Of a stretch of 64,000 bases of DNA, positions 17,502 to 27,138 are shown one piece after another; the stretch's first letter is position 1, and each line of letters opens with the position of its first letter. Below the pieces are notes generated by a model. The model had not been told where the DNA came from. It did not search any database and worked only from the letters and a program-made list of their open reading frames with translations. The position numbers and the translations under genes are program-made. This stretch comes from Roseovarius spongiae (lineage in GTDB: Bacteria > Pseudomonadota > Alphaproteobacteria > Rhodobacterales > Rhodobacteraceae), in NCBI RefSeq assembly GCF_003651245.1, contig NZ_RAPE01000001.1:1364001-1428000 (forward strand). The letters are read 5' to 3'.

Positions 17502-18778
17502 TGGATCACGCCCCCGTGGACACCCGCGCCTGGGTTCTGCATCCTGACATCCGCTCGCGCGACGCGGAGGCGCGCGATCCTGACCGCGCGCTGGAAGAGG
17601 CGGTGGGCCTTGCCCATGCGCTTCCGGGGCTGGACACGCGCGGGGCAGGCGTGGTCAGGCTGCCCAAGGCGCATCCCGGGGCGCTGTTCGGCAAGGGCAA
17701 GATTGAGGAGTTGCGCGCGCTGTTCGAGCGCGAAAAAATCGAGCTGGTCCTGATCGACGGCCCGGTCACGCCGGTGCAGCAGCGCAACCTCGAAAACGCG
17801 TGGAAGCTCAAGGTTCTCGACCGCACCGGGCTCATCCTCGAGATTTTCAGCGACCGCGCCGCAACGCGCGAGGGCGTGTTGCAGGTCGAGATGGCCGCGC
17901 TGTCCTACCAGCGCACGCGCCTCGTGCGGGCCTGGACCCACCTTGAGCGGCAGCGCGGCGGCGTCGGCTTTGTCGGCGGTCCCGGCGAAACCCAGATCGA
18001 GGCGGACCGTCGGGCCATCGACGACCAGCTCGTGCGCCTGCGCCGCCAGCTTGAAAAGGTGGTGAGGACGCGCAGCCTGCACCGCGCCGCCCGCGCCAAG
18101 GCGCCGTTCCCCATCGTCGCGCTCGTGGGGTACACGAACGCCGGGAAATCGACGCTGTTCAACCATCTGACCGGGGCCGAGGTGATGGCGAAGGACATGC
18201 TGTTCGCGACGCTCGACCCGACGATGCGGCGCGTGGAGCTTCCCGGCGGCGGCCCCGAGGTGATCCTGAGCGACACGGTGGGCTTTATCTCGGACCTGCC
18301 GACCGAACTGGTCGCCGCCTTCCGCGCCACGCTCGAGGAGGTGCTGAGCGCCGATCTCATTTGCCACGTGCGCGACATCTCCCACCCCGAGACCGAAGAG
18401 CAGAAGGCCGACGTGGAGGCGATCCTCGAGAACCTGAAGGTGCCCGAATCGACCCCGCGCATCGAGATCTGGAACAAGATCGACCTGGTGGACGCGGACG
18501 CGCGCGCGGCGCTCCTGACGCGCGCCGCGCGCAAGGACGAGGTGCAGGCGCTGTCTGCGGTCACCGGCGAGGGCATGGACGCGCTTGTGGAGCGGATTTC
18601 CGCCGCGCTGACGGCCGGCACGCGGGCCGCGCATCTGCATCTGCGCTTTGACGAGGGGCGCAAGCGCGCATGGCTGTTCGAACGCGGCCTGGTCGAGCAT
18701 GAGGAACAGACCGAAACGGGTTTCGCGCTCGACGTGCGCTGGTCGGCGCGCGACGCCGCGCAGTTCGCGGAGATCTGA
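17501..18778 (+). CDS. hflX: Ribosome-associated GTPase HflX
   Basis: About 425 residues. The N-terminal HflX domain contains HPGALFGKGKIEEL and the GGVGFVGGPGETQIEADRR glycine segment; the GTPase core has G1 GYTNAGKST, G3 DTVGF and G4 NKID. HflX splits stalled or stressed ribosomes. ATG 17501 overlaps the hfq stop; an upstream GTG adds one residue only. Convergent with the penicillin-acylase-family gene, whose stop is 18 bases away. Confidence 0.96.
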   Translation: MDHAPVDTRAWVLHPDIRSRDAEARDPDRALEEAVGLAHALPGLDTRGAGVVRLPKAHPGALFGKGKIEELRALFEREKIELVLIDGPVTPVQQRNLENAWKLKVLDRTGLILEIFSDRAATREGVLQVEMAALSYQRTRLVRAWTHLERQRGGVGFVGGPGETQIEADRRAIDDQLVRLRRQLEKVVRTRSLHRAARAKAPFPIVALVGYTNAGKSTLFNHLTGAEVMAKDMLFATLDPTMRRVELPGGGPEVILSDTVGFISDLPTELVAAFRATLEEVLSADLICHVRDISHPETEEQKADVEAILENLKVPESTPRIEIWNKIDLVDADARAALLTRAARKDEVQALSAVTGEGMDALVERISAALTAGTRAAHLHLRFDEGRKRAWLFERGLVEHEEQTETGFALDVRWSARDAAQFAEI

Positions 18779-18796
18779 CGCAGGCGCGCCGGGCGC

Positions 18797-21268
18797 TCAC
18801 TCCGCTGGGAGGAGCTCTGTCACCCCGACCGCCGCGGCCCGTGCGAGTTCGGGATCAAGCGACATCGGGATATATTCGCCCCGCCGCCAGAGTTGGGCCA
18901 TGTCATCGTAGTGGCGGCTTAGGAAATGCCCGGACTGGCCGGTCGAGATGATGAACACGCTGCTGTCGGGATCGGAGAAGTCGTAGACCCCGCGATACCC
19001 CGCGCCATGCACGTTCTCGAACGGGTTGGGCCCCGTGCCGCTCGTGCGGCCCCGCATCAATGTGTGATCGCCGCCCGAAGTGGACTGGCGGATATTCACG
19101 AAATACCGCAGCAGACGCACGTCGCCCAGCACCGGGTGATCCTGCGTCGCCTGGTGCACATCTCCCCAGCGCAGCGACTCCAGCGCCGTGCCGTAGCGTT
19201 CGGTGATCCAGACCAGCGCATCGTCAAGCGCCATCCGCGCGATGTCGGTGCAGGTCTCCTTGGGGCCCGACTGCACCACGTCGCACCAGGCGGCGGCGCC
19301 GTCCACGTCGCGGTAGACCCGTTCGATGAAGACCGGGTCAGCATGGGTGAACTCGGCGTTGAGAGGCCCGAGTTCATCGCGCGCCAGCCGGTCCTGGAGC
19401 GCGCGCAGCCAGGCGGCGTAGATCAGCGGTTCGGGGCGGTGTTCGTTCATCTCGCCGTTCCAGTCGGCGAGCAGCGCCAGCGCGCGCTGGCGCAGGCGCT
19501 CGGGCGTGCCTTCGGGCGCGCTTTCGCCGGTGAACCACAGGTCGGCGCCGATCAGCGGCAGCAGGGAGCGCGCGGTGAAGCTCACGGTGTCGAGCTGCGC
19601 CTCGATAAAGCTGTCGCGGGTATGCACCTCGCGGTTCTGCATCAGGCGCTGCCAGCGGTGGATGCGCTGCGTGTCGCCCCAGAGGTAGCTGACATGCGCG
19701 GGGAACGGGCGGTCCACCGTCTTGTTGTTGGTGTTGCCGAGTATACCGCCCGGAGGGTTGATGAATTCCGGGTTGGCCGAGTAGGGGTAGGTTCCCTGCC
19801 AGCGGTTCGCCTCGATCCAGCCGCGGGTCGGCATCCGGCCCTTGCTTTCGTGCTCCGCGTCGCGCCGCGGCATGGCGCCCACCAGTTTCATCGCGATATG
19901 TTCGCGATCCGCGACGACGAGGTTCTGCGCCGGCGCCACGAACAGCGCGCCGGCCTCGATCGCCGCCTCGACCGTGTCCGCGCGCATCAGCGCCATCGCG
20001 GCGCTCACCGTGGTGTCGCGCGGGCTGAGCGCGGTCCAGGCCACCGTCGCCACGTGGCCGGCGGGCGTCACCGCGCCGAGGTTGTAACGCGATCCGGGCA
20101 GGACCGGGCCGTTGTCGGTGGCGCGCAGCGTCATGGTGACCGGGTCCTCGTCCGCGATGCGGATGATGCTGCGGCGGGTTTCGAACGGCTTGTAGCCGTC
20201 CGGGGTCAGGTATTCCTCGGGGTTGTCGGGGTTCAGACGTTCGATATGCACGTCCTGGTCGTCCAGATAGGCCGAGGTGATCCCCCAGCCAAGCCGGTCG
20301 CTGCGCCCGGTCAGCACCACCGGCACGCCGGGGATGGTCGCGCCGATCACGCCGCCGGCGGCGAGGTCGAGCCGCGCGAGATACCAGACCGCCGGGGCGG
20401 TGAACCCAAGATGCGGATCGTTGGCGAGCAACGTGCCCCCCGCCGCCGAGCGGGACGGCGCGGCGGCCCAGGCGTTTGACGCGCCGGCCAGTTCTGGCGG
20501 ATGGAACGGCGACAACGGGTGCTGCGGCGGCGGCGCGACGGCGGCGTGACGCGGCAGTTCGGTTCCCGGCATGAGCGCCGCGTAATCCGGGAGCGCGGCG
20601 ATCCCGCTGCCCGGCGCGTCGGGCATGATGTCCTTCAGCCGCGCGTCGTCATCAAGCGCAAGAGACACCCGCGCGCGGCGCACCTCATTGGGCAGTTGGG
20701 CGGATAATTGCACCGCCATCAGCTTGATCAGGGCGATGCTGTCAGCCGCCGCCCAGGGCGAGATGGGCGCGTTGAAGATGAACATCTCGGGCGCGCCGCG
20801 CCCCAGCGCGGCGCTGTTGATCTCGGCCACGCGCGCATTGACGCCCGCCGCGTAGGCGTCGAGCGCCGCGCGCGCCTCCGGCGTCTGCGCGGCGACCGAG
20901 TCGCGCGCGGCGCCGTAGATGTCGTAGCGGCGCATCAGCCTGTCGATGGGGAGGGTGCGTTTGCCGAACACCTCCGACAGCCGCCCCTGCGCGGTCCGGC
21001 GCAGGATCGTCATCTGCCACAGACGATCCTGCGCATGGGCGTAGCCGAGGCCGAAGAACACGTCCGTATCCTGCGTGCCGAAGATATGCGGCACGTTGGC
21101 GTTGTCCCGTACGATCTGCACCGGCGCCGCCAGTCCCTTCACGTGCAGCGTCTTGTCGTAATCGGGCAAGGAGCGTGACAGCAGAAAATAGAGCGCGATC
21201 ACGGCGACGAGGCCAAGCACGACCAGCGCGCCGGCAATCCGCATCAGCCATTTGAATAGCATCGCCAT
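18797..21268 (-). CDS. Penicillin acylase family hydrolase
   Basis: About 823 residues, the usual size for the family. One membrane segment near residues 11-30 (IAGALVVLGLVAVIALYFLL) acts as signal or anchor. After the alpha-subunit region the sequence GASNAWA gives Ser264 as the likely autocatalytic N-terminal nucleophile, followed by ANDPHLGF typical of the beta subunit. Substrates may be beta-lactams, acyl-homoserine lactones or other amides; none can be assigned. No clear RBS; in-frame ATGs at 21304, 21268 and 21262 are all possible. The gene is divergent from the dehydrogenase at 21363. Confidence 0.88.
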   Translation of the reverse strand: MAMLFKWLMRIAGALVVLGLVAVIALYFLLSRSLPDYDKTLHVKGLAAPVQIVRDNANVPHIFGTQDTDVFFGLGYAHAQDRLWQMTILRRTAQGRLSEVFGKRTLPIDRLMRRYDIYGAARDSVAAQTPEARAALDAYAAGVNARVAEINSAALGRGAPEMFIFNAPISPWAAADSIALIKLMAVQLSAQLPNEVRRARVSLALDDDARLKDIMPDAPGSGIAALPDYAALMPGTELPRHAAVAPPPQHPLSPFHPPELAGASNAWAAAPSRSAAGGTLLANDPHLGFTAPAVWYLARLDLAAGGVIGATIPGVPVVLTGRSDRLGWGITSAYLDDQDVHIERLNPDNPEEYLTPDGYKPFETRRSIIRIADEDPVTMTLRATDNGPVLPGSRYNLGAVTPAGHVATVAWTALSPRDTTVSAAMALMRADTVEAAIEAGALFVAPAQNLVVADREHIAMKLVGAMPRRDAEHESKGRMPTRGWIEANRWQGTYPYSANPEFINPPGGILGNTNNKTVDRPFPAHVSYLWGDTQRIHRWQRLMQNREVHTRDSFIEAQLDTVSFTARSLLPLIGADLWFTGESAPEGTPERLRQRALALLADWNGEMNEHRPEPLIYAAWLRALQDRLARDELGPLNAEFTHADPVFIERVYRDVDGAAAWCDVVQSGPKETCTDIARMALDDALVWITERYGTALESLRWGDVHQATQDHPVLGDVRLLRYFVNIRQSTSGGDHTLMRGRTSGTGPNPFENVHGAGYRGVYDFSDPDSSVFIISTGQSGHFLSRHYDDMAQLWRRGEYIPMSLDPELARAAAVGVTELLPAE

Positions 21269-21362
21269 GCCGCTCTGCGCCTGCCCCGCCTTTTGCGCTT
21301 GCATCCCAAGGCGGGGATAGTCAGAAATCCGGACCAAGACAATGGCAAGCGGAGGAAAGAAC

Positions 21363-22235
21363 ATGAGCGATTTGGCATTCCTGGGGCTGGGGGTCATGGG
21401 CTTTCCGATGGCCGGGCATTTGCAGGCCGCGGGCCATTCCGTGCGCGTCTACAACCGCACCGGCGCGAAGGCCGAGGCCTGGGTCAGCGAACACGGCGGC
21501 GCCAGCGCGCCGACCCCGCGCGAGGCCGCCGAGGGCGCCGATTTCGTGATGGCCTGCGTCGGCAACGACGACGATCTGCGCGCGGTCTGCCTTGGCGAAG
21601 ATGGCGCGTTTGCAGGCATGAAGCCGGGCGCGATCTTCGTTGATCACACCACGGTCTCCGCCAAGGTCACAGCCGAGCTCTACGACGCGGCGCGCGAGGC
21701 GGGGCTGAATTTCGTCGACGCGCCCATCTCTGGCGGGCAGGCGGGCGCCGAGAACGGGCAGCTCTCGATCATGTGCGGCGGCGATACGGACGCCTATGCC
21801 GCCGCCGAGCCGGTGATGGAGATCTACGCCAAGCTGTGCCGCCGCATCGGCGACAGCGGCGCGGGCCAGGTCACGAAGATGTGTAACCAGATCGCCATCG
21901 CCGGGCTGGTGCAGGGGCTGAGCGAGGCGCTGCATTTCGCCGAGAAGGCCGGGCTTGACGGGCGCGCCGTCACCGAGGTGATCAGCCAGGGCGCGGCGGG
22001 CAGCTGGCAGATGGTCAACCGCTACGAGACGATGCTCGATGATGAGTTCGAGCATGGGTTCGCGGTGGACTGGATGCGCAAGGATCTGGGAATCTGTCTC
22101 GACACGGCGAACGAGAACGGCGCGTCGCTGCCGGTCACCGCGCTGGTCGACCAGTTCTACAAGGACGTGCAGAAGATGGGCGGCGGGCGCTGGGACACGT
22201 CGAGCCTGATCAAGCGGTTGCGCGCGATGGGGTGA
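21363..22235 (+). CDS. NAD(P)-dependent beta-hydroxyacid dehydrogenase (3-hydroxyisobutyrate dehydrogenase family)
   Basis: 290 residues. Rossmann opening FLGLGVMGFPMAGHL, substrate-binding motif DAPISGGQAGAENGQLSIM and catalytic lysine in GAGQVTKMCNQI, all typical of the 3-hydroxyisobutyrate dehydrogenase / tartronate semialdehyde reductase family. Exact substrate is open. ATG 21363 has GGAGGAAAG directly upstream, so this start is firm. It is followed by a palindromic repeat element and a convergent mechanosensitive channel gene. Confidence 0.92.
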   Translation: MSDLAFLGLGVMGFPMAGHLQAAGHSVRVYNRTGAKAEAWVSEHGGASAPTPREAAEGADFVMACVGNDDDLRAVCLGEDGAFAGMKPGAIFVDHTTVSAKVTAELYDAAREAGLNFVDAPISGGQAGAENGQLSIMCGGDTDAYAAAEPVMEIYAKLCRRIGDSGAGQVTKMCNQIAIAGLVQGLSEALHFAEKAGLDGRAVTEVISQGAAGSWQMVNRYETMLDDEFEHGFAVDWMRKDLGICLDTANENGASLPVTALVDQFYKDVQKMGGGRWDTSSLIKRLRAMG

Positions 22236-22241
22236 GGGGGG

Positions 22242-22318
22242 CCAAGACTTTTCGAGAAAAGTCTTGGCAATGTTCTTCGAAGAACATTGCGCGCCGCCGG
22301 AGCGCGGCGTCCGCCGGA
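22242..22318. repeat. Multi-hairpin palindromic repeat, copy 1
   Basis: A row of hairpins between convergent genes. First, CCAAGACTTTTC with its perfect complement (22242-22267). Directly after it a 22-bp perfect palindrome whose arms are CAATGTTCTTC and GAAGAACATTG (22268-22289). Then come two G+C-rich stems, CGCCGC/GCGGCG and CGTCC/GGACG, up to about 22318. The first two hairpins have counterparts at 46788-46837. The first could act as a terminator for the dehydrogenase gene. Confidence 0.8.
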
Positions 22319-22355
22319 CGCGGTGGGGGTGTTCCACCCGAAGAAGTCCGAAAGT

Positions 22356-23273
22356 TCACTTTTCGCTGTCGTCAGCGCGGGTGGTCAGCGGTTCCTTGAA
22401 TGTGAGCGTGCGGTAGGGGAAGGGGATCTCGATCCCCGCGTCGTCGAGCGCGCGCTTGACCGCCGCGACCACCTTGTCACGGGACTCGCGGATGTCGAGC
22501 GGGCGTGAACCGGTCCACCATGTCACCTCGAAGGTGATCGCGCTGGCGGCGAACTCATTGGCGAAAATCTGCACGTCCTTGACGTCGTTGCGCACCGAAT
22601 CGACGCCGCGCACCGCATCGGCGATCACCTCGCGCGACTGGTCCACATCCTCACCATAGGCGACGCCGCACATGATCGTCGTGCGGCGCAAATCGCCCGA
22701 GGTGCGCACGGTGACCGGGTTCTTGAACAGGAAGCCGTTGGGGGTCACCACGAGTTGCCCGTCGGTGCGGCGCAGCCGGGTGTCGCGAACGGTGATCTTC
22801 TCGACCTGGCCCTCGATGCCTTCGCATTCGATGAAGTCGCCCTTCGCGAATGGTTCGCGCAGGAGCACGAGGATGCCGGCGAAAAAGTTCTCGAACGTGT
22901 CCTTGAAGGCGAGGCCGATGGCGATGCCGCCGACCCCGAGCGCGGTGAGCGCCTTGCCCGGCGTAACCGTCGGGAAGATGATCGTCGCCGCGATCAGGAG
23001 GCCGGCGAACCACATCAGCACGGTCAGCAGCATCACCGAAACATCGACCAGTGCAGCGCGCATCCGGGCCCGGCGCAACGCCTTGGGCAAGAGCCAGCGC
23101 ATCAGGGTGATGGCGATCCAGACGACGACCAGGAAGACGATCGCCGCGACCAGTTGCGGCAGCACCGCCCAGAACCCCGCGACATGTGTCGCGACCGTTT
23201 CGCGCATCGGCCCGGGCATGATCTGCCAGAGCCCACCCATCAGGTCGCTCGCCGTCGCGGTGGTCTTGTCCAT
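22356..23273 (-). CDS. Small-conductance mechanosensitive channel (MscS family)
   Basis: 305 residues. Three predicted membrane helices in the first about 130 residues (LVAAIVFLVVVWIAITLM, then VSVMLLTVLMWFAGLLIAAT), with the pore-lining helix around ALTALGVGGIAIGLAFKDTFENFFAG, then the soluble beta domain with FAKGDFIECEGIEGQVEKIT. Relieves turgor on osmotic downshift. Minus strand, about 120 bases downstream of icd with the icd terminator between, so it probably has its own promoter. Confidence 0.93.
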   Translation of the reverse strand: MDKTTATASDLMGGLWQIMPGPMRETVATHVAGFWAVLPQLVAAIVFLVVVWIAITLMRWLLPKALRRARMRAALVDVSVMLLTVLMWFAGLLIAATIIFPTVTPGKALTALGVGGIAIGLAFKDTFENFFAGILVLLREPFAKGDFIECEGIEGQVEKITVRDTRLRRTDGQLVVTPNGFLFKNPVTVRTSGDLRRTTIMCGVAYGEDVDQSREVIADAVRGVDSVRNDVKDVQIFANEFAASAITFEVTWWTGSRPLDIRESRDKVVAAVKRALDDAGIEIPFPYRTLTFKEPLTTRADDSEK

Positions 23274-23340
23274 GTGGTCTCATCCCTGCTGTGCGCATGT
23301 GCGAACGCGCCGGCGGGAAGGACGGTTCCCGAACGAAAAG

Positions 23341-23364
23341 ACGGGGGCCCGCGAGGGCCCCCGT
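23341..23364 (-). terminator. icd terminator
   Basis: Perfect 10-base-pair stem ACGGGGGCCC / GGGCCCCCGT with loop GCGA, followed in the minus direction by CTTTTCG. Lies 27 bases beyond the icd stop and ahead of the mscS start. Confidence 0.75.
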
Positions 23365-23390
23365 TTATCATCCAAAAGGCAGGGCGTATC

Positions 23391-24605
23391 TCAGCCCTGA
23401 AGCGCCTTGTTCAGGTTCTCGTCCACCTTCTCGAGGAAGCCCATCGTGGTGAGCCAGCCCTGGTCGGGCCCGACGAGAAGCGCGAGGTCCTTGGTCATGT
23501 GGCCCGCCTCGACGGTTTCGACGACGACCCGCTCCAGCGTTTCCGCGAAATTCTTGAGCTCCGCGTTCTCGTCCAGCTTCGCCCGGTGCTTCAGCCCGCC
23601 GGTCCAGGCGTAGATCGACGCGATCGAGTTGGTCGACGTCTCCTCGCCCTTCTGGTGCTGGCGGTAGTGACGAGTCACGGTGCCGTGCGCCGCCTCGGCC
23701 TCGACCGTCTTGCCATCCGGCGTCATCAGCACGGATGTCATCAGCCCGAGCGAGCCGAAGCCCTGCGCCACGGTGTCGGACTGCACGTCGCCGTCGTAGT
23801 TCTTGCAGGCCCAGACATAGCCGCCGGACCATTTCATCGCCGCCGCGACCATGTCGTCGATCAGGCGGTGTTCGTAGGTGATGCCGGCCGCTTCGAACTT
23901 GTCCTTGAATTCCTCGTCAAAGACCTTCTGGAACAGGATCATGAACTGGCCGTCGTAGTTCTTGAGGATCGTGTTCTTGGTCGAGAGATACACCGGCCAG
24001 CCGCGTTGCAGGCCGTAGTTCATCGAGGCGCGGGCGAAATCCTTGATCGACTCATCGAGGTTGTACATGCCCATGTAGACGCCCGAGGAGGGGGCCTTGA
24101 ACACTTCCTCTTCGATCACCGTGCCGTCCTCGCCGACGAACTTCATGCTGAGCGTGCCGGGGCCGGGGAATTTCATGTCCGTCGCGCGATACTGGTCGCC
24201 ATAAGCGTGGCGCCCGATCACGATGGGTTTCGTCCAGCCGGGGACAAGGCGCGGGACGTTGTCGCAGATGATCGGTTCGCGGAAGACGACGCCGCCCAGG
24301 ATGTTGCGGATGGTGCCGTTGGGGCTGCGCCACATCTTTTTCAGGCCGAATTCCTCGACCCGGCCCTCGTCCGGCGTGATGGTCGCGCATTTGACGCCGA
24401 CGCCGTGTTCCTGGATCGCGTGCGCCGCGTCGACGGTGATCTGGTCGTCAGTCTCGTCGCGCGACTGGATGCCGAGATCGTAATATTTCAGATCGATGTC
24501 GAGATAGGGCAGGATCAGCTTCTTCTTGATGAAATCCCAGATGATCCGGGTCATTTCGTCGCCGTCGAGTTCGACGACGGGGTTTTCCACCTTGATCTTG
24601 GTCAT
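23391..24605 (-). CDS. icd: NADP-dependent isocitrate dehydrogenase
   Basis: 404 residues, the length of the homodimeric eukaryote-like bacterial [27 protein letters not shown] opens the protein; [14 protein letters not shown] carries isocitrate-binding Ser/Asn/Arg residues; [16 protein letters not shown] is another hallmark; the metal-binding aspartates lie around [19 protein letters not shown]-cycle step isocitrate to 2-oxoglutarate, giving NADPH. It has its own terminator at 23341. Confidence 0.97.
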   Translation of the reverse strand: MTKIKVENPVVELDGDEMTRIIWDFIKKKLILPYLDIDLKYYDLGIQSRDETDDQITVDAAHAIQEHGVGVKCATITPDEGRVEEFGLKKMWRSPNGTIRNILGGVVFREPIICDNVPRLVPGWTKPIVIGRHAYGDQYRATDMKFPGPGTLSMKFVGEDGTVIEEEVFKAPSSGVYMGMYNLDESIKDFARASMNYGLQRGWPVYLSTKNTILKNYDGQFMILFQKVFDEEFKDKFEAAGITYEHRLIDDMVAAAMKWSGGYVWACKNYDGDVQSDTVAQGFGSLGLMTSVLMTPDGKTVEAEAAHGTVTRHYRQHQKGEETSTNSIASIYAWTGGLKHRAKLDENAELKNFAETLERVVVETVEAGHMTKDLALLVGPDQGWLTTMGFLEKVDENLNKALQG

Positions 24606-24706
24606 TGGCCAGCCTTTCGCGTGACGTGAATCGGAATTGAGGTGTCTCTACCGGATAACCCCGGTAATGGAAAGTCGGCATGCAAAGGTATACAAACGTC
24701 GGCCCA

Positions 24707-25351
24707 TCACTCGGCGGCGGCGATCTGGGCGTTGATATCCTCGATCACCTGGACCCAGAGCGCGGTGTCCTGGCAGCCGGGCACGGCATGTTTGCCGTTG
24801 ACGATGAATGTCGGGACCGAGGTTATGCCCATTTCGCGGAACTGCGCCTCGCGCGCGAGGATGGCGTCGCGATCCGCGTCGCTGGCCAGCAGTTTCTGCA
24901 CGATCGCGGCGTCCATGCCGACATGATCGGCGATGTCGGCCAGCACCTCGGCGTCGCCGATGTCGCGGCCCTGCTCGAAATAGGCGGCGAAGAGCGCCAT
25001 CGCGACTGGGTCTTGCGCGCCTTCGATCCCGGCCCAGTGCAGCAGGCGATGCGCGTCGAGCGTGTTGGGCGTGCGTTCCATCGCCTCGAAATCGAGGTTG
25101 AGACCCGCGTCCGTGGCGCGCGCAAGCACCGGCGCATAGGCGCGCACCGCGCCCTCGCGACCGCCGAACTTCGCCTCGAGATAGGCGCGCCGGTCCATGC
25201 CCTCAACCGGCATGTCGGGGTTGAGCTGGAAGGGGTGCCATTCGATCGTGAAGGGATGATCCGGGCGCTGTTCCAGCGCCGCGTCAAGGAGCGTCTTGCC
25301 GATATAGCACCACGGGCAGATCGGATCGGAAATGATATCAAGTTTCACCAT
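24707..25351 (-). CDS. DsbA family oxidoreductase (FrnE-like)
   Basis: 214 residues, thioredoxin-fold DsbA family with the active-site CPWC in ISDPICPWCYIGK and a late VPTFIVNG cis-proline loop. No signal peptide, so likely cytoplasmic, as for FrnE-like proteins. ATG 25351 is chosen because the protein begins MVKLDIISDP at the start of the fold; a longer frame only adds sequence overlapping the preceding gene. It overlaps the end of the acyl-CoA ligase gene by 14 bases, so the two are co-transcribed. Confidence 0.9.
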   Translation of the reverse strand: MVKLDIISDPICPWCYIGKTLLDAALEQRPDHPFTIEWHPFQLNPDMPVEGMDRRAYLEAKFGGREGAVRAYAPVLARATDAGLNLDFEAMERTPNTLDAHRLLHWAGIEGAQDPVAMALFAAYFEQGRDIGDAEVLADIADHVGMDAAIVQKLLASDADRDAILAREAQFREMGITSVPTFIVNGKHAVPGCQDTALWVQVIEDINAQIAAAE

Positions 25352-26864
25352 TCGGGGCCTCGTAGAGTTGCGCCAGCGCGCGGCGTTGCAGTTTGCCGTT
25401 GGCCCCGGTCGGCAGGGCGTCGACATGGACGTAGCCGCGCGGGCGTTTGTAGGCGGCGAGCGCCCCATTCATGTGGCGGTCGAGCGTTCCCGCGTCAACC
25501 GGTGCGGGGGCGGTGTAGAAAGCCATGATGACCCGCACGTCGGCGCGCACCTCGATATCGGTCACGGCGCAGGCGGTGATTCCGGGGCAGGTGGCGAGCA
25601 CCGCTTCGACCTCGAGCGGGGAGACGCGCAGCCCTCCGGCGTTCATCATGTCGTCGTCGCGCCCGAGATAGGTGATCGCCCCGTCCGCCTCCATCTGCCC
25701 GAGATCGCCGGTGCAGAACCAATCGCCCTGCATCCGCCGCGCCGTCGCCTCGGGCGCGTCGTGATAGCCGAGCATCAGGCCGGGATCGCCGCGGTGCACC
25801 GCGATCACGCCGGGCTGGCCGCGCGGAACGGGGCCCTCGGGGCCGAGCAGCGCCACCCGCCGACCCGGCTGCGGATAGCCCAGCGTGCCGGGCGGGGCGG
25901 TGCGCGCGGGGCTTGACGACAGGAAGGTCGAGCATTCGCTGAGCCCGTAGGCCTCGTGCACCGGCGTGCCGGTCGCGCCCTCCCATGCCGCGCGGATGCT
26001 GTCCGGCATCTTTTCTCCGGCCGAGAGGCCGTGGCGCATCCTGGGGAGGTCGAGCGCGCGGCCGGACTTCAGGAGTTTGCGGTAAACCCCCGGCGCGGCG
26101 GCGAATATCGTCGCCTCGTGCCGTCGCAACAGATCGGGAAGCTGCGCCGGTTCCGTGCCCGGCGCAGGGATCAGCGCGGTCGCGCCCACGCTCCACGGGT
26201 CCATAAGGCCGGTGCCGAGCGTGAAGGTCCAGTTGAACGCGCCGGCGTGCAAGAGCCGGTCATCTTCGCGCAGGCCGGTCCAGCCTTTGACCATCATCCG
26301 CCGCGCCCAGATCGCGCGATGCGCATGCACCACCGCGCGCGGCGCGCCCGAGGTGCCGGAGGTATAGACGATATAGGCCGGCCGCGCCGGATCGCCCATC
26401 TCCCATTCGGCGGGCGGACCGGACCACATTTCGCGCAGGGCGTCGGCGCCGATCACCGGCGTCCGCGTTTTGGGGCAGGCGACGTCGGCGTTGCGCAGGA
26501 TGAGCGCGGGTTCAAGATGGGCGATGATCTTGTCGACCTCGGGCTCGGTCAACTGCGTCGAGGTCGGGACCGGCGTCAGCCCCACGGCGATCGCGCCGAG
26601 ATAGGCGATCGGAAACTGCGCCGTGTTGCCCAGCCGCAGCAGCACACGGTCGCCGGGCCGCGCCCCATGCTCCAGCAGACCTGCGCCGGTCCCAAGGACA
26701 GCCGCGCGGAGCGCGCCATAGCTCCAGTCCTCGGTCCCCTCGGGTCCGATCACCGACAGCGCCAGTTTCTCCGGCACGCGCTCGGCGGCGGTCAGCACGT
26801 GGGCGGCAAGGTTGAAAGGTGCGGGGCAGGGCGGGCTGGCGCCCGTATCGTGGATCGAGAGCAT
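25338..26864 (-). CDS. AMP-binding acid-CoA ligase
   Basis: 508 residues of the adenylate-forming superfamily. The phosphate loop reads YTSGTSGAPRAVVH, followed by YGLSECSTF and FCTGDLGQMEADGAITYLGR. The catalytic lysine is in LPTGANGKLQRR near the C-terminus. The pattern resembles benzoate- or other carboxylate-CoA ligases, but the acid cannot be named. Upstream lies an unrelated small lipoprotein gene; downstream it overlaps the DsbA-like gene. Confidence 0.88.
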   Translation of the reverse strand: MLSIHDTGASPPCPAPFNLAAHVLTAAERVPEKLALSVIGPEGTEDWSYGALRAAVLGTGAGLLEHGARPGDRVLLRLGNTAQFPIAYLGAIAVGLTPVPTSTQLTEPEVDKIIAHLEPALILRNADVACPKTRTPVIGADALREMWSGPPAEWEMGDPARPAYIVYTSGTSGAPRAVVHAHRAIWARRMMVKGWTGLREDDRLLHAGAFNWTFTLGTGLMDPWSVGATALIPAPGTEPAQLPDLLRRHEATIFAAAPGVYRKLLKSGRALDLPRMRHGLSAGEKMPDSIRAAWEGATGTPVHEAYGLSECSTFLSSSPARTAPPGTLGYPQPGRRVALLGPEGPVPRGQPGVIAVHRGDPGLMLGYHDAPEATARRMQGDWFCTGDLGQMEADGAITYLGRDDDMMNAGGLRVSPLEVEAVLATCPGITACAVTDIEVRADVRVIMAFYTAPAPVDAGTLDRHMNGALAAYKRPRGYVHVDALPTGANGKLQRRALAQLYEAPNGET

Positions 26865-26973
26865 CCATTCCGGGTAGGGCGCTCAAGCGCGCAATGCAAG
26901 ACCCCACCGACCGGCGCGCGGTCGGGGCGTGCGCCGGATCATGCCCGAGACGGATGTTGCGACGTCGCTTGCG

Positions 26974-27087
26974 TCAGAACCAGCTTTGCACTCCGCGCGC
27001 CGCGCCGGAAATGTCCTGGCCGACGCCGTCGACCGTGGCGCAGCCCGCGACGACGGCCAGCATCGCGATTACGATCAGGTGTTTCAT
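26974..27087 (-). CDS. Entericidin-like small lipoprotein
   Basis: Only 37 residues. MKHLIVIAMLAVVAGC is a lipoprotein signal with lipobox VAGC, followed by ATVDGVGQDISGAARGVQSW, which matches the entericidin A/B pattern (GxxxDIxxA-G). AAGG lies ten bases upstream of the start. Entericidins are membrane lipoproteins linked to stress or envelope stability; role here unknown. It sits between the YejA-like gene and the CoA-ligase gene on the same strand. Confidence 0.8.
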   Translation of the reverse strand: MKHLIVIAMLAVVAGCATVDGVGQDISGAARGVQSWF

Positions 27088-27138
27088 TCGGTTGCCTTGC
27101 CTGCTCTCTCAATTCCGCTCTGGCACCTGCTGATTTGC

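Noticed and set aside
22755-24629. Very long plus-strand open frame opposite icd and mscS
   Set aside because: Antisense shadow of two well-identified minus-strand genes; its translation is rich in Arg, His and Asp and has no recognisable domain.
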